This document shows, one piece after another, positions 8,725 to 16,978 of a stretch of DNA of 64,000 nucleotides; position 1 is the first letter of the stretch, and the number at the start of each line of letters is the position of its first letter. Origin of the DNA: Stenotrophomonas beteli (GTDB taxonomy: Bacteria; Pseudomonadota; Gammaproteobacteria; Xanthomonadales; Xanthomonadaceae); the NCBI RefSeq assembly GCF_001431665.1, contig NZ_LLXV01000055.1:124001-188000 (forward strand), read 5' to 3'. The notes under the pieces are model-generated. The model saw only the letters and a list, made by a program, of their open reading frames with translations, did no database searches and had not been told where the DNA came from. The position numbers were made by a program, and so were the translations under genes.

Positions 8725-9882
8725 TCAGTACGCGATCCAGGCGTCGCGCCAGGCAGAGCCGGTGCCCGGGCGGTAGGGTTCGGCATTGACGTTGCACCAC
8801 GCGCCCTCCGGGAACGGGCGGCAGGCGTAGAGCTTGCCGTCGGTGCCCTTGACCACGGTTTCCCCCGGCGTGTAGCTGCCGATACCGTCCGGATACACGA
8901 AGTCATAGTCGCCCGGCGGCGGATCGACCGGATCCGGCAGCTGGGTATCGAGCTGGAAGCGATGGCCCGGCTTCAGGTAGACGCGGTTCTCGGTGGCCGA
9001 GGCGATGGGTGTGATGATGCCGTTCTTCAGTACGCCCACCCGGGCATGCTGGGCAGAAGCGTTGACCTTGCGGCCCAAGGCCAGCGGCCACTGCGTAGCG
9101 GATGTCTGCCCGGAGGCAAGGGTGATCTTCGGGCTTTCAAGGTCATTGCCGCTGGCGTTGAACACGCGCAGGGTGAGGGTGGTACCGGCGTCCAGTTCAC
9201 CGCGCGCGGTGATGGCCCCTGCGTCCTCCCATTCCGGCGGGGGCAGGATGTCGCCGCCTTCAAAACGTACGTCGGCACAGGTGTAGAAGGCTTCGGCCGA
9301 ATCCGAGCGTTGCCAGGTGTTGTAGATGATGTGCTGGCCACTGCGCTTGGGCAGCGGGCAGTCCAGTCGATAGATGCCATTGGCATCCTCGTCCACGTGG
9401 CCCAGCGAGCAGAACTGCTCCAGATCGTCCCAACGCAGCGGGCTACCCGGTTGCCATCCATCACGTGTCACATAGAAGACCCAGTCGCGGGTCTCGTGGG
9501 GTGCCGGTGCGAGGTACTCAAAGGTGTAGCGACCACGGGCATCGGCGCGGATCGGGCTGGTCGCCCAGTCCGTACGATTGAGATCCATGCCGCGATACTT
9601 GGCATTGCCGCCGCTGCACAGTTCGCCATCAGGCACTACCCGGCGATGGTCGCCATTCGCTTCGGCCTGGTTGATGCCGGCCCAATCGTAGAAGGGCTGT
9701 GCACCACCGATGGCTTTGGCTGCCGCACAGGCCGCATTGGTCGGATTCTCGGGGTTGGCCTGACGGCAGGCATAAATGCGGCTGATCGGCTTGGAAAGGG
9801 TGCCGTGGGCCTGGGCCTCCTGTGAGGCGAAGAGACCCGCGCACAGGGAGGCAGCAACTGCTGCAAGAAGGTGGGCTTGCAT
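8725..9882 (-). CDS. Secreted AA10 lytic polysaccharide monooxygenase with CBM5/12 (copy 1)
   Basis: Copper-dependent lytic polysaccharide monooxygenase (auxiliary activity family 10), predicted to cleave crystalline chitin or a related polysaccharide oxidatively outside the cell. The 385-residue precursor has a Sec signal peptide of 25 residues. Cleavage at AQA/HG exposes His26, the obligatory first copper ligand; the second brace histidine is in NGDHRRVV. A middle beta domain resembling GbpA domain 2 follows (roughly residues 215-300). The C-terminal CBM5/12 chitin-binding module has the typical LYACRPFPEG, W and final WRDAW. The start at 9882 is set by the signal peptide and an AAAGGA site upstream. 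It is one of three tandem paralogues. A regulatory region cannot be defined. Confidence 0.92.
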   Translation of the reverse strand: MQAHLLAAVAASLCAGLFASQEAQAHGTLSKPISRIYACRQANPENPTNAACAAAKAIGGAQPFYDWAGINQAEANGDHRRVVPDGELCSGGNAKYRGMDLNRTDWATSPIRADARGRYTFEYLAPAPHETRDWVFYVTRDGWQPGSPLRWDDLEQFCSLGHVDEDANGIYRLDCPLPKRSGQHIIYNTWQRSDSAEAFYTCADVRFEGGDILPPPEWEDAGAITARGELDAGTTLTLRVFNASGNDLESPKITLASGQTSATQWPLALGRKVNASAQHARVGVLKNGIITPIASATENRVYLKPGHRFQLDTQLPDPVDPPPGDYDFVYPDGIGSYTPGETVVKGTDGKLYACRPFPEGAWCNVNAEPYRPGTGSAWRDAWIAY

Positions 9883-10027
9883 CGATGACGTCCTTTGATG
9901 TGTGGAAGGCCCGTCGAGTCTCCACGCAGCAAAGAGCGTTCTCCATTCAACAACTCCGAAAAAAGCGAGGCTGGGAACCCATCGACCTTTTCCATGCGAT
10001 CTCCATCGCAAGGAACGTCATGCAGCA

Positions 10028-10051
10028 GGGGTGACACCGAAGTGCCACCCC
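10028..10051 (-). terminator. UUCG-capped hairpin behind the second LPMO gene
   Basis: On the minus strand a 10-pair stem (GGGGTGGCAC with GTGTCACCCC, one G-U pair) closes a TTCG tetraloop, 7 bases after the LPMO stop. No T-run follows. It is a stable 3'-end hairpin or partial terminator. Confidence 0.6.
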
Positions 10052-10058
10052 CGTCATG

Positions 10059-11228
10059 TCAGTACGCGACCCAGGCATCACGCCAGGCAAAACCGGTGCC
10101 CGGACGATAGGCATCGGCATTGATGTTGCACCACGCGCCTTCCGGGAACGGGCGGCAGGCGTACAGTTTGCCGTCGGTGCCCTTCACCACGGTCTCGCCC
10201 GGCTTGTAGCTGCCGAGGCCTGCCGGATACACGAAGTCGAAATCGCCACCCGGCGGATCGACCGGATCGACCGGGCCCGGAATCTGGGTTTCCAGTTCAA
10301 AGCGGTTGCCCGGCTTCAGGTAGACGCGGTTCTCGGTGGCCGAAGCCACCGGCGTGATCACGCCGTTCTTCATCACACCGACGCGGGCGTGCTGGGCGCT
10401 GCTGTTGACCCTGCGGGCCAGCGTCAGCGGCCACTGGTTCGCAGCGGTCTGACCTGCAGCCAGGGTGATCTCCGGGCGTTCCAGATCGTTGCCCTGGGCG
10501 TTGAACACGCGCAGGGTCACGGTGGTGCCCACGTCCAACGCACCGCGGGCGGTGACCGGACCGGCATCCTGCCACTGTGGCGGCGGGATGACGCCACCGC
10601 CTCCCTCGAAGCGCACGTCCATGCAGCTGTAGAACGCTTCACCCGAATCCGAACGCTGCCAGGTGTTGTAGATGATGTGCTGGCCCGTGCGCTTGGGCAG
10701 CGGGCAGTCCAGCTTGTAGACCTTGCCTTCCGAAATCGGCACGTTGCCCAGCGTGCAGAACTCCTGCAGGTCGGCCCAGCGCAGCGGGCTGCCCGGCTGC
10801 CAGTCATCGCGGGTGACGTAGAACTTCCACTCGCGGGTGGCGTGCGGGGCCGGCGCCAGGAATTCGAAGGTGTAACGACCACGCGAATCGGCACGGATCG
10901 GTGAGGTCGGCCAGTCGCTGCGGTTCAGGTCGAGGCCCCGGAACTTGCTGTTGCCGCCGCTGCACAACTGGCCATCCGGGACGACCGCCTGGTGATTGCC
11001 ATGTGCTGCGGCCTGGTTGACTCCGTTCCAGTCGTAGAACGGCTGTGCGCCGCCGATCGCCTTGGCTGCGGCGCAGGCGGCGTTGGTCGGGTTTTCGGGA
11101 TTGCCCTGGTGGCACTGCTTCACGCGACTGAGCGGCTTGGACATGGTGCCGTGGGCGAAAGCGCTGCCGGACAGAGCCAGGCCAGCGATGGCGGACAGTG
11201 CGAGGACGGTCCGTTGGGACAGATGCAT
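10059..11228 (-). CDS. Secreted AA10 lytic polysaccharide monooxygenase with CBM5/12 (copy 2)
   Basis: Same architecture as its two neighbours. The 389-residue precursor has a signal peptide cleaved at AFA/HG, giving a mature protein that begins with copper-ligand His26; the second brace histidine is in HGNHQAVV. The AA10 domain runs to about residue 205, followed by a GbpA-like middle domain and a C-terminal CBM5/12 module ending AWRDAWVAY. The linker before the CBM is the longest of the three (repeated Pro-Val-Asp). The start at 11228 has an AAAGGAG site 7 bases upstream. About 170 bases separate it from each neighbour, enough for a promoter of its own. Likely a chitin-active enzyme used for nutrient acquisition or colonisation. 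Confidence 0.92.
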   Translation of the reverse strand: MHLSQRTVLALSAIAGLALSGSAFAHGTMSKPLSRVKQCHQGNPENPTNAACAAAKAIGGAQPFYDWNGVNQAAAHGNHQAVVPDGQLCSGGNSKFRGLDLNRSDWPTSPIRADSRGRYTFEFLAPAPHATREWKFYVTRDDWQPGSPLRWADLQEFCTLGNVPISEGKVYKLDCPLPKRTGQHIIYNTWQRSDSGEAFYSCMDVRFEGGGGVIPPPQWQDAGPVTARGALDVGTTVTLRVFNAQGNDLERPEITLAAGQTAANQWPLTLARRVNSSAQHARVGVMKNGVITPVASATENRVYLKPGNRFELETQIPGPVDPVDPPGGDFDFVYPAGLGSYKPGETVVKGTDGKLYACRPFPEGAWCNINADAYRPGTGFAWRDAWVAY

Positions 11229-11360
11229 GCAGGAACTCCTTTGGGAGGGAAGACGTCCCGTGGAGTTTTCAGCGATGTCTGCGCGACCACCATCGGATGT
11301 GTACGAAAGCCGTGGTTGTGGCACCGCATCTGCAACCGAGCGCTCAGATCGCGGCGGCTG

Positions 11361-11390
11361 GTGGAGGCGGTGCCGCAGCACCGCCTCCAC
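11361..11390 (-). terminator. Perfect 13-bp stem hairpin behind the third LPMO gene
   Basis: GTGGAGGCGGTGC and its exact complement enclose a 4-base loop, 8 bases past the LPMO stop on the minus strand. Very stable, but without a T-run on the minus strand. Confidence 0.6.
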
Positions 11391-11398
11391 CTTGGGAC

Positions 11399-12565
11399 TC
11401 AGTATGGCACCCACGCATCGCGCCAGGCCGCGCCCACGCCTGGACGGTACGCCTCGGCATTGACGTTGCACCACGCGCCTTCCGGGAACGGGCGGCAGGC
11501 ATACAGCTTGCCGTCGCTGCTCTTCACCACGGTCTGGCCGGGCACATAGCTGCCGATGCCCGCGGGGTAGAGGTGGTCGAAATCGCCGCCCGGCGCCGGC
11601 GTGCCCGGGTCCGGCACCTTCGTGTCGAGCTGGAAGCGGTTGCCGCTCTTCAGGTACACGCGGTTGGCGGTGGCCGACGCGGTCGGCGTGATCACGCCAT
11701 TGTCGAGCACGCCCACGCGCGCGTGCTGGGCGCTGTCATTGACCTTGCGCGCCAGCACCAGCGGCCACTGCGTGGCGCCCGTCTGGCCGCTGGCCAGGGT
11801 GGCGTCCACGCGCTCGACATCGTTGCCGTTGGCATTGAACACGCGCAGCGCCAGGGTGGTACCGACCGGCAGTTCGCCGCGTGCGGTTACCGGGCCGGCA
11901 TCCTGCCATTGCGGTGCTGGCGCGGTGCCGCCACCCTGGAAGCGCACGTCCATGCAGGTATAGAACGCCTCGGTTGAATCCGAACGCTGCCACGTGTTGT
12001 AGATCACGTGTTGGCCCGTGCGCTGTGGCAGCGTGCACTGCAGCTTGTAGGTGCCATCGGCCGACAGCGGCGTGTTGCCCAGCGTGCAGAATTCCTGCAG
12101 GTCGGCCCAGCGCAGCGGGCTGCCGGGCTGCCAGCCCTCGCGTGTGACGAAGAAGCGCCAGTCACGCGTGGCATGTGGCGCGGTGGCCTTGAACACGAAG
12201 GTGAACCTGCCATTGGCATCGGGCTGGATCGGCGTGGCCTGCCAGTCGCTGCGGTCCACGTCCAGGCCGCGGAAGGTCGGGTTGTTGCCGCTGCACAGCT
12301 TGCCGTCGGGCACCACCGCCTGATGGTTGCCGTTGGCGTTGGCCTGGTTGATGCCGTTCCAGTCGTAGAACGCCTGTGAGCCGCCGATCGCCTTGGCGGC
12401 GGCACAGGCCGGGTTGGTCGGATTCTCGGGATTGCCCTGGAAGCAGGCATAGACGCGGCTGACCGGTGTGGTCATGGTGCCGTGGGCGGCCGCAGTGCCG
12501 GCCAGGCCCAATCCTGCGGCGGTGATCGCGGTGGCCAGCAGCAGCGGTGTGGATCGGAATGACAT
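11399..12565 (-). CDS. Secreted AA10 lytic polysaccharide monooxygenase with CBM5/12 (copy 3)
   Basis: 388-residue precursor. The signal peptide ends TAAA/HG, giving N-terminal copper ligand His28; the second brace histidine is in NGNHQAVV. The middle domain starts near GPVTARGEL and the CBM5/12 module ends AWRDAWVPY. It is first in the direction of transcription and the most divergent of the three in its signal peptide and linker (Pro-Gly-Thr-Pro-Ala-Pro). The start at 12565 has an AAGGA site 7 bases upstream. The gene is preceded by 233 bases without a gene (12566-12798), where its promoter should lie. Differences between the copies in surface residues could reflect different substrates, but this cannot be told from sequence alone. 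Confidence 0.92.
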   Translation of the reverse strand: MSFRSTPLLLATAITAAGLGLAGTAAAHGTMTTPVSRVYACFQGNPENPTNPACAAAKAIGGSQAFYDWNGINQANANGNHQAVVPDGKLCSGNNPTFRGLDVDRSDWQATPIQPDANGRFTFVFKATAPHATRDWRFFVTREGWQPGSPLRWADLQEFCTLGNTPLSADGTYKLQCTLPQRTGQHVIYNTWQRSDSTEAFYTCMDVRFQGGGTAPAPQWQDAGPVTARGELPVGTTLALRVFNANGNDVERVDATLASGQTGATQWPLVLARKVNDSAQHARVGVLDNGVITPTASATANRVYLKSGNRFQLDTKVPDPGTPAPGGDFDHLYPAGIGSYVPGQTVVKSSDGKLYACRPFPEGAWCNVNAEAYRPGVGAAWRDAWVPY

Positions 12566-12798
12566 GGCGCATCCTTGTGGTCGTCGAAAGGGAACGGTGA
12601 CCGCAGGAGCTGCGCTGCGCGGCGGACTTTCGGCGGCACCACGGCGAGTATCGAGTCGCGCTGCAGGCGACGGAACCATCGCAGTGCCGATCCGTGACTG
12701 CGCATGTGAAGCCCTTCCCGCAGGCTTCACGCAGGGCTGAACGGATGCGCTGGACGTCACGTGACCGGCGTGGCATCGATCACGTCATGGAGATCACG

Positions 12799-13284
12799 TC
12801 ATGCAGGCCCGGTACGCACCCGATCGGCCTGGCACGAGAAACAGCCATGCGCTGCGTTGTGCAACTGGACGAACGCCACCGACGGGTCGGCAAACAGCGC
12901 ATCCAGGTGGTCGGCCACCTCGGTGCCCGCACAGACCCGCGCACCGCACATCAACGCGGCGTGGTCATAGGCACGCATCGAAATCATCCGGCGCTGCACA
13001 TACGGGGGCACCTCGCGCGGCGGCAGGACGCAACGGGTCACGCCGCGCTGCACGAAGATCGGGCCGGCGGCGCGGTACGGCGAATGCAGCGGCAGGTGGA
13101 CGTGGGACAGCAGGAGCAGCTCGCTGCCAGGCGCGGGATCGCTCAGGCTGATCCGGCAGGGATGTCCGCCATTGGCGCCGGCCCAGCGACGCTGGATGCC
13201 GAGCGCGGCGAGCGCGCTGTCGCTCATCTCGAACAGGTGCAGGAACGGGCGGTGGTCGAGGCCACCGAGGTACCACGTGTGCAT
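12799..13284 (-). CDS. DUF1203 domain-containing protein
   Basis: A 161-residue soluble protein matching the DUF1203 family in length and in its segments HPCRISLSD, GSELLLLSHVH and SPYRAAGPIF. No function is established for the family. The start at 13284 (MHTWYLGG) is preceded by an AAGGAG site 8 bases upstream; an ATG 27 bases further up lacks such a site. The C-terminal segment NAAHGCFSCQ contains a CxxC-like CFSC pair. It is transcribed away from the diguanylate cyclase gene, with about 150 bases between them. Confidence 0.8.
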   Translation of the reverse strand: MHTWYLGGLDHRPFLHLFEMSDSALAALGIQRRWAGANGGHPCRISLSDPAPGSELLLLSHVHLPLHSPYRAAGPIFVQRGVTRCVLPPREVPPYVQRRMISMRAYDHAALMCGARVCAGTEVADHLDALFADPSVAFVQLHNAAHGCFSCQADRVRTGPA

Positions 13285-13437
13285 GCCGGTCTCCTTGTGT
13301 GTGCGCCGCATTCTGCGCGGGGCGTGCGGAGGCTGCTCGCCGTTTTCCGACCTCGCATTGCACGGGCCGGGGCAGCGGCCTCAGCCGGTGGCCGCAAGGC
13401 GCTAAGATGCGCGCGCACCCCTGCCGACGAGCGGCGA

Positions 13438-14640
13438 ATGTCCCTGCATTTCCCTACCATCACCGTGCTTGGCTTCCTGCTCTGCATCGGCATCGCGATG
13501 GGATTCTCGCTGCTGCTGCTGGTGCTGCGAGGGCAGCCGGTGCTGCGACAATGGACGATCAGCCTGTGGCTGATGACGCTGGGCGTGACCCTGCTGGCCA
13601 TGCGCCCGCATCTGCCGCTGGTCCCTGCGGTGCTGGCCGGCAACGCGGCGATGGCGGCCTGCGGCCTGATGATGCTGCGTGGCGTGGCCCTGCATCTGGA
13701 ACGGCCGCTGCCGCTGTGGCGCCCGCTGCTGCTGGCGGCCACGTTCATGGCCTGCATCTTCGCGTTCCTGGTGATGTGGCCCGACCTGGGCATCCGCCTG
13801 CAGGTGTTCAGTGTGTTCGCGGTGCTGGTCAACGGCTGGATTGCCGTGCTGCTGCTGCGCTACGCGCCGCCGCAGCAGCGCACCAGTTGCCGGCTGGCCG
13901 CGGCGGTGTTCCTGGCCGAGGCCATGCTGTATGCGGTTCGGCTGTGGCTGCCGGTTGCGCCTGGCGCTGGCGAGGACATCATGCGCACCGGATCACCGAT
14001 GTTCGCCACCTATCTGGCCGGCGTGATGCTGGAGCTGGCGCGCTGTTTTGCCATGGTGCTGCTGCTGGTCGAGCGCATGCTGGTCGATCTGCGCCGTGCC
14101 GCGCGTACGGATGGACTGACCGGCCTGCTCAACCGCAGCGCGGTGCTGGCCGATGGCCAGGCACGGTTGCAGCAGTTGCGCCGCCAGCGACGATCGTTGG
14201 TGCTGCTGCTGATCGACGTGGACCACTTCAAGCAGATCAATGACCGCTGGGGCCATCCGGCCGGCGACGAGGTGCTGCGCCACTTCGCCGGCGTACTGCA
14301 GCAGTGCCTGCGCGGACGCGACCACCTGCTGGGGCGCTACGGCGGCGAGGAGTTCGTGCTGGTGCTGGCAGGCAGCTCGCAAGGCGAAGCGATGGACCTG
14401 GCGGCGATGATCCGCGTGCACCTGCAGCAGTGGCCGGCGCCCCTGGCCCAGGGGCCGGTGGCCGTCACGGCCAGCGTCGGCCTGGCCGTGGATGCCGGGC
14501 AGGGCGGGCTGGGGCAGCTCCTGGCGGCCGCCGACGCCGCCCTCTACCGTGCCAAGTCCGAGGGACGCGACCGCCTGGTCTGTGCAGCACCGGAGGCGGT
14601 TTCGCCTTTGCCCATCGCCGCCGACGCCGTGCCCGTGTAA
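13438..14640 (+). CDS. Membrane-bound GGDEF diguanylate cyclase
   Basis: A 400-residue inner-membrane enzyme predicted to make cyclic di-GMP from two GTP, a second messenger controlling biofilm and motility. The N-terminal half (residues 1 to about 225) has six to seven hydrophobic helices and no recognisable sensor domain. The C-terminal GGDEF domain begins at RTDGLTGLLNR, carries DVDHFKQIND, and has an intact active site GGEEF. An RxxD sequence (RGRD) lies upstream of it but is one residue further from GGEEF than in the standard inhibitory I-site, so product inhibition may be altered. The start at 13438 fits the first membrane helix. The next gene begins 68 bases downstream. Confidence 0.88.
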   Translation: MSLHFPTITVLGFLLCIGIAMGFSLLLLVLRGQPVLRQWTISLWLMTLGVTLLAMRPHLPLVPAVLAGNAAMAACGLMMLRGVALHLERPLPLWRPLLLAATFMACIFAFLVMWPDLGIRLQVFSVFAVLVNGWIAVLLLRYAPPQQRTSCRLAAAVFLAEAMLYAVRLWLPVAPGAGEDIMRTGSPMFATYLAGVMLELARCFAMVLLLVERMLVDLRRAARTDGLTGLLNRSAVLADGQARLQQLRRQRRSLVLLLIDVDHFKQINDRWGHPAGDEVLRHFAGVLQQCLRGRDHLLGRYGGEEFVLVLAGSSQGEAMDLAAMIRVHLQQWPAPLAQGPVAVTASVGLAVDAGQGGLGQLLAAADAALYRAKSEGRDRLVCAAPEAVSPLPIAADAVPV

Positions 14641-14708
14641 GTTGGGTCACATCTCCCGCGGCAGCCCGTCGTGGTCGGCAGGAACGTCCTCCAGGGGAAA
14701 CGAACACG

Positions 14709-16235
14709 ATGCAAAGACACCACCTCGCACTGGCCACCATGCTGGCCAGCCTGATGCTTGCCGGCTGCAGTCCATCACCCTCGGCCAACCCCGACGGTGG
14801 TGCCGATGCCCCCAACCGCCGCTACGGCACGCTGGCTTTCCAGCCCTGCACGCTGTCCAGCGAAGGCGCCAGCGCCAACGTCGCCGCCCAATGCACCACG
14901 CTGCAGGTGCCCGAAGACCGTGCCCGGCCCGATGGCCGCCGCATCGACCTGCGCATCGCCTGGTTGGAGTCGGGCGACAATGGCGCCAGTCAACCCGATC
15001 CGGTGTTCTTCCTTGCCGGCGGCCCCGGCCAGGCCGCCAGCGAAGTGGCGGTCGTCGTCGACACCGCATTGCGCCAGGTCCGCAAACAGCGCGACATCTT
15101 CCTGATCGACCAGCGCGGCACCGGCGGCTCCAATCCCCTGAGCTGCCTCGGCGCGGACGGCAAGCCGCTGCCCATCGACGAGGAGGCCGTTCCCAGCGAG
15201 GCCTTGCTGCGCGATTACGCCCAGCGCTGCGCCGCATCGCTGAAGGGGCGTGCCGACCCGCGCTTCTACACCACCCGCGAGGCAATCGCCGACCTGGACG
15301 CAGTACGCCAGGCGTTGGGCGTGGACCAGCTCAACCTGGTCGGCGGCTCCTACGGCACCCGGGTCGCCCAGCGCTATGCCGGCGCCTACCCGCAGCACAC
15401 CCGCAGCATCGTCATCGACGGTGTGGTGCCCAATGAGCTGGTGGTCGGCGGCGATTTCGCCAACACTTTCGAGGACGCGATCACGCTGCAGGCGGCGCAG
15501 TGCCGCAAGAACACGGCGTGCAGCAAGCGCTTCCCCGTCGATACCACTGCCCAGCTGCGCAGCGTGATTGCAACCCTGCGCCGCGCACCGGTGACCGTCG
15601 ACTATCGCGACCCGGGCACCAACGCGCCACGCCAGGACGTGCTGAGCCCGGACAGCGTGGTCGGCCTGGCGTTCGCCTTCTCCTATGTGCCGCAGTTCTC
15701 CTCGCTGCTGCCGCTGGTGCTGGATGAAGCCGCACAGGGACGCTATGCGCCGCTGGCGTCGCTGGCGCGCGGTGCGAACCGCAGCATGAATTTCCAGATC
15801 AACCACGGCATGCAGTGGTCGGTGATCTGCAGCGAGGATGCACCGCGCTACCGCGCACCGCCTGTGAACCCGGACCGCCTGTTCGGCAACGAAGTGGCCA
15901 GCGCGTTCTTCGCCGCCTGCCCGGTATGGCCGCGCCAGCCAGCGGCGCCGGCCAATGCCGAACCCCTGCGCAGCAAGGTACCCGCGCTGCTGTTGTCCGG
16001 TGAGCTGGATCCGGTCACCCCGCCGCGCTACGCCGAACAGGTCCTCAAGGGCCTGCCCAACGGCCGCGCGCTGGTTGCCCGCGGTCAGGGCCACGGCACC
16101 CTCGCCGCCGGCTGCATGCCGCGCCTGCTCGGCCAGTTCATCGACAAGACCGACGCCAAGGCGCTCGACGCCAGCTGCCTGGACACGCTGAGCTACGTGC
16201 CGGCGTTCACCTCGTTCAACGGATGGGAACCATGA
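14709..16235 (+). CDS. Alpha/beta-hydrolase lipoprotein, peptidase S33 / TAP-like
   Basis: A 508-residue envelope lipoprotein (lipobox LMLAGC, Cys20) with an alpha/beta-hydrolase fold of the proline iminopeptidase / tripeptidyl aminopeptidase type. The nucleophile elbow is GGSYGT with Ser214, the acid is Asp434 in SGELDPVTPP, and the base is His462 in GQGHGT. The oxyanion region FFLAGGPGQ is typical of S33 peptidases and the C-terminal part matches the TAP-like cap. Its stop overlaps the start of the ABC ATPase gene (ATGA), so hydrolase and exporter are translationally coupled. I infer that the hydrolase processes or protects against the exporter's substrate, but this is not shown. Confidence 0.87.
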   Translation: MQRHHLALATMLASLMLAGCSPSPSANPDGGADAPNRRYGTLAFQPCTLSSEGASANVAAQCTTLQVPEDRARPDGRRIDLRIAWLESGDNGASQPDPVFFLAGGPGQAASEVAVVVDTALRQVRKQRDIFLIDQRGTGGSNPLSCLGADGKPLPIDEEAVPSEALLRDYAQRCAASLKGRADPRFYTTREAIADLDAVRQALGVDQLNLVGGSYGTRVAQRYAGAYPQHTRSIVIDGVVPNELVVGGDFANTFEDAITLQAAQCRKNTACSKRFPVDTTAQLRSVIATLRRAPVTVDYRDPGTNAPRQDVLSPDSVVGLAFAFSYVPQFSSLLPLVLDEAAQGRYAPLASLARGANRSMNFQINHGMQWSVICSEDAPRYRAPPVNPDRLFGNEVASAFFAACPVWPRQPAAPANAEPLRSKVPALLLSGELDPVTPPRYAEQVLKGLPNGRALVARGQGHGTLAAGCMPRLLGQFIDKTDAKALDASCLDTLSYVPAFTSFNGWEP

Positions 16236-16978
16236 TCGTCGCCGACAACCTGCACAAGGCCTTCGACACCCGCAGCGGGCGCATCCAGGCGGTATCCAAC
16301 GTCGGCTTCCGCGCCGAGGATGGCCGCATCACCGGCCTGCTTGGCCCGAACGGCGCCGGCAAGACCACCACCATGCGCATGCTCTACACGCTGATGACCC
16401 CCGACCAGGGCAGCATCACCGTCGACGGCATCGACGCCGCACGCGACCCGGTGGAAGTACGCCGCCACCTTGGCGTGCTGCCCGATGCGCGTGGCGTCTA
16501 CAAGCGCTTGACCGCGCGCGAGAACATCGCCTACTTCGGTGAACTGCACGGCCTGTCCGCGCAGAAGATCCGCGAACGCATCGAGGTGCTGTCCCATGCA
16601 CTGGACATGGCCGACATCCTCGACCGGCAGACTGACGGCTTCTCGCAGGGCCAGCGCACCAAGACCGCGATCGCGCGCGCGCTGGTGCACGACCCGCGCA
16701 ACGTCATCCTCGATGAACCGACCAACGGCCTGGACGTGATGACCACCCGCGCACTGCGCCGTTTCCTGCTGGGCCTGCGCGAGGAGGGGCGCTGCGTGAT
16801 CCTGTCCAGCCACATCATGCAGGAGGTGGGCGCGTTGTGTGACCACATCGTGATCATCGCCAAGGGCACGGTGATGGCCGCCGGCAGCGCAGACGATCTG
16901 CGTGCGCAGGCCGGCGAAGCCAACCTTGAAGACGCGTTCGTGAAACTGATCGGCAGCGAAGAGGGCCTGCACGCATGA
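16232..16978 (+). CDS. ABC transporter ATP-binding protein, NatA-like
   Basis: A 248-residue ATPase with Walker A GPNGAGKTT, signature FSQGQRTK (a variant of LSGGQ), Walker B NVILDEPTNGLD and switch histidine in SSHIMQEV. The variant signature and permease pairing resemble NatA of the sodium-extruding NatAB family. The start chosen is the ATG at 16232, which overlaps the stop of the S33 gene; an upstream ATG at 16223 (MGTMIV) is also possible. It overlaps the permease gene by 4 bases. Three-gene operon. Confidence 0.88.
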   Translation: MIVADNLHKAFDTRSGRIQAVSNVGFRAEDGRITGLLGPNGAGKTTTMRMLYTLMTPDQGSITVDGIDAARDPVEVRRHLGVLPDARGVYKRLTARENIAYFGELHGLSAQKIRERIEVLSHALDMADILDRQTDGFSQGQRTKTAIARALVHDPRNVILDEPTNGLDVMTTRALRRFLLGLREEGRCVILSSHIMQEVGALCDHIVIIAKGTVMAAGSADDLRAQAGEANLEDAFVKLIGSEEGLHA

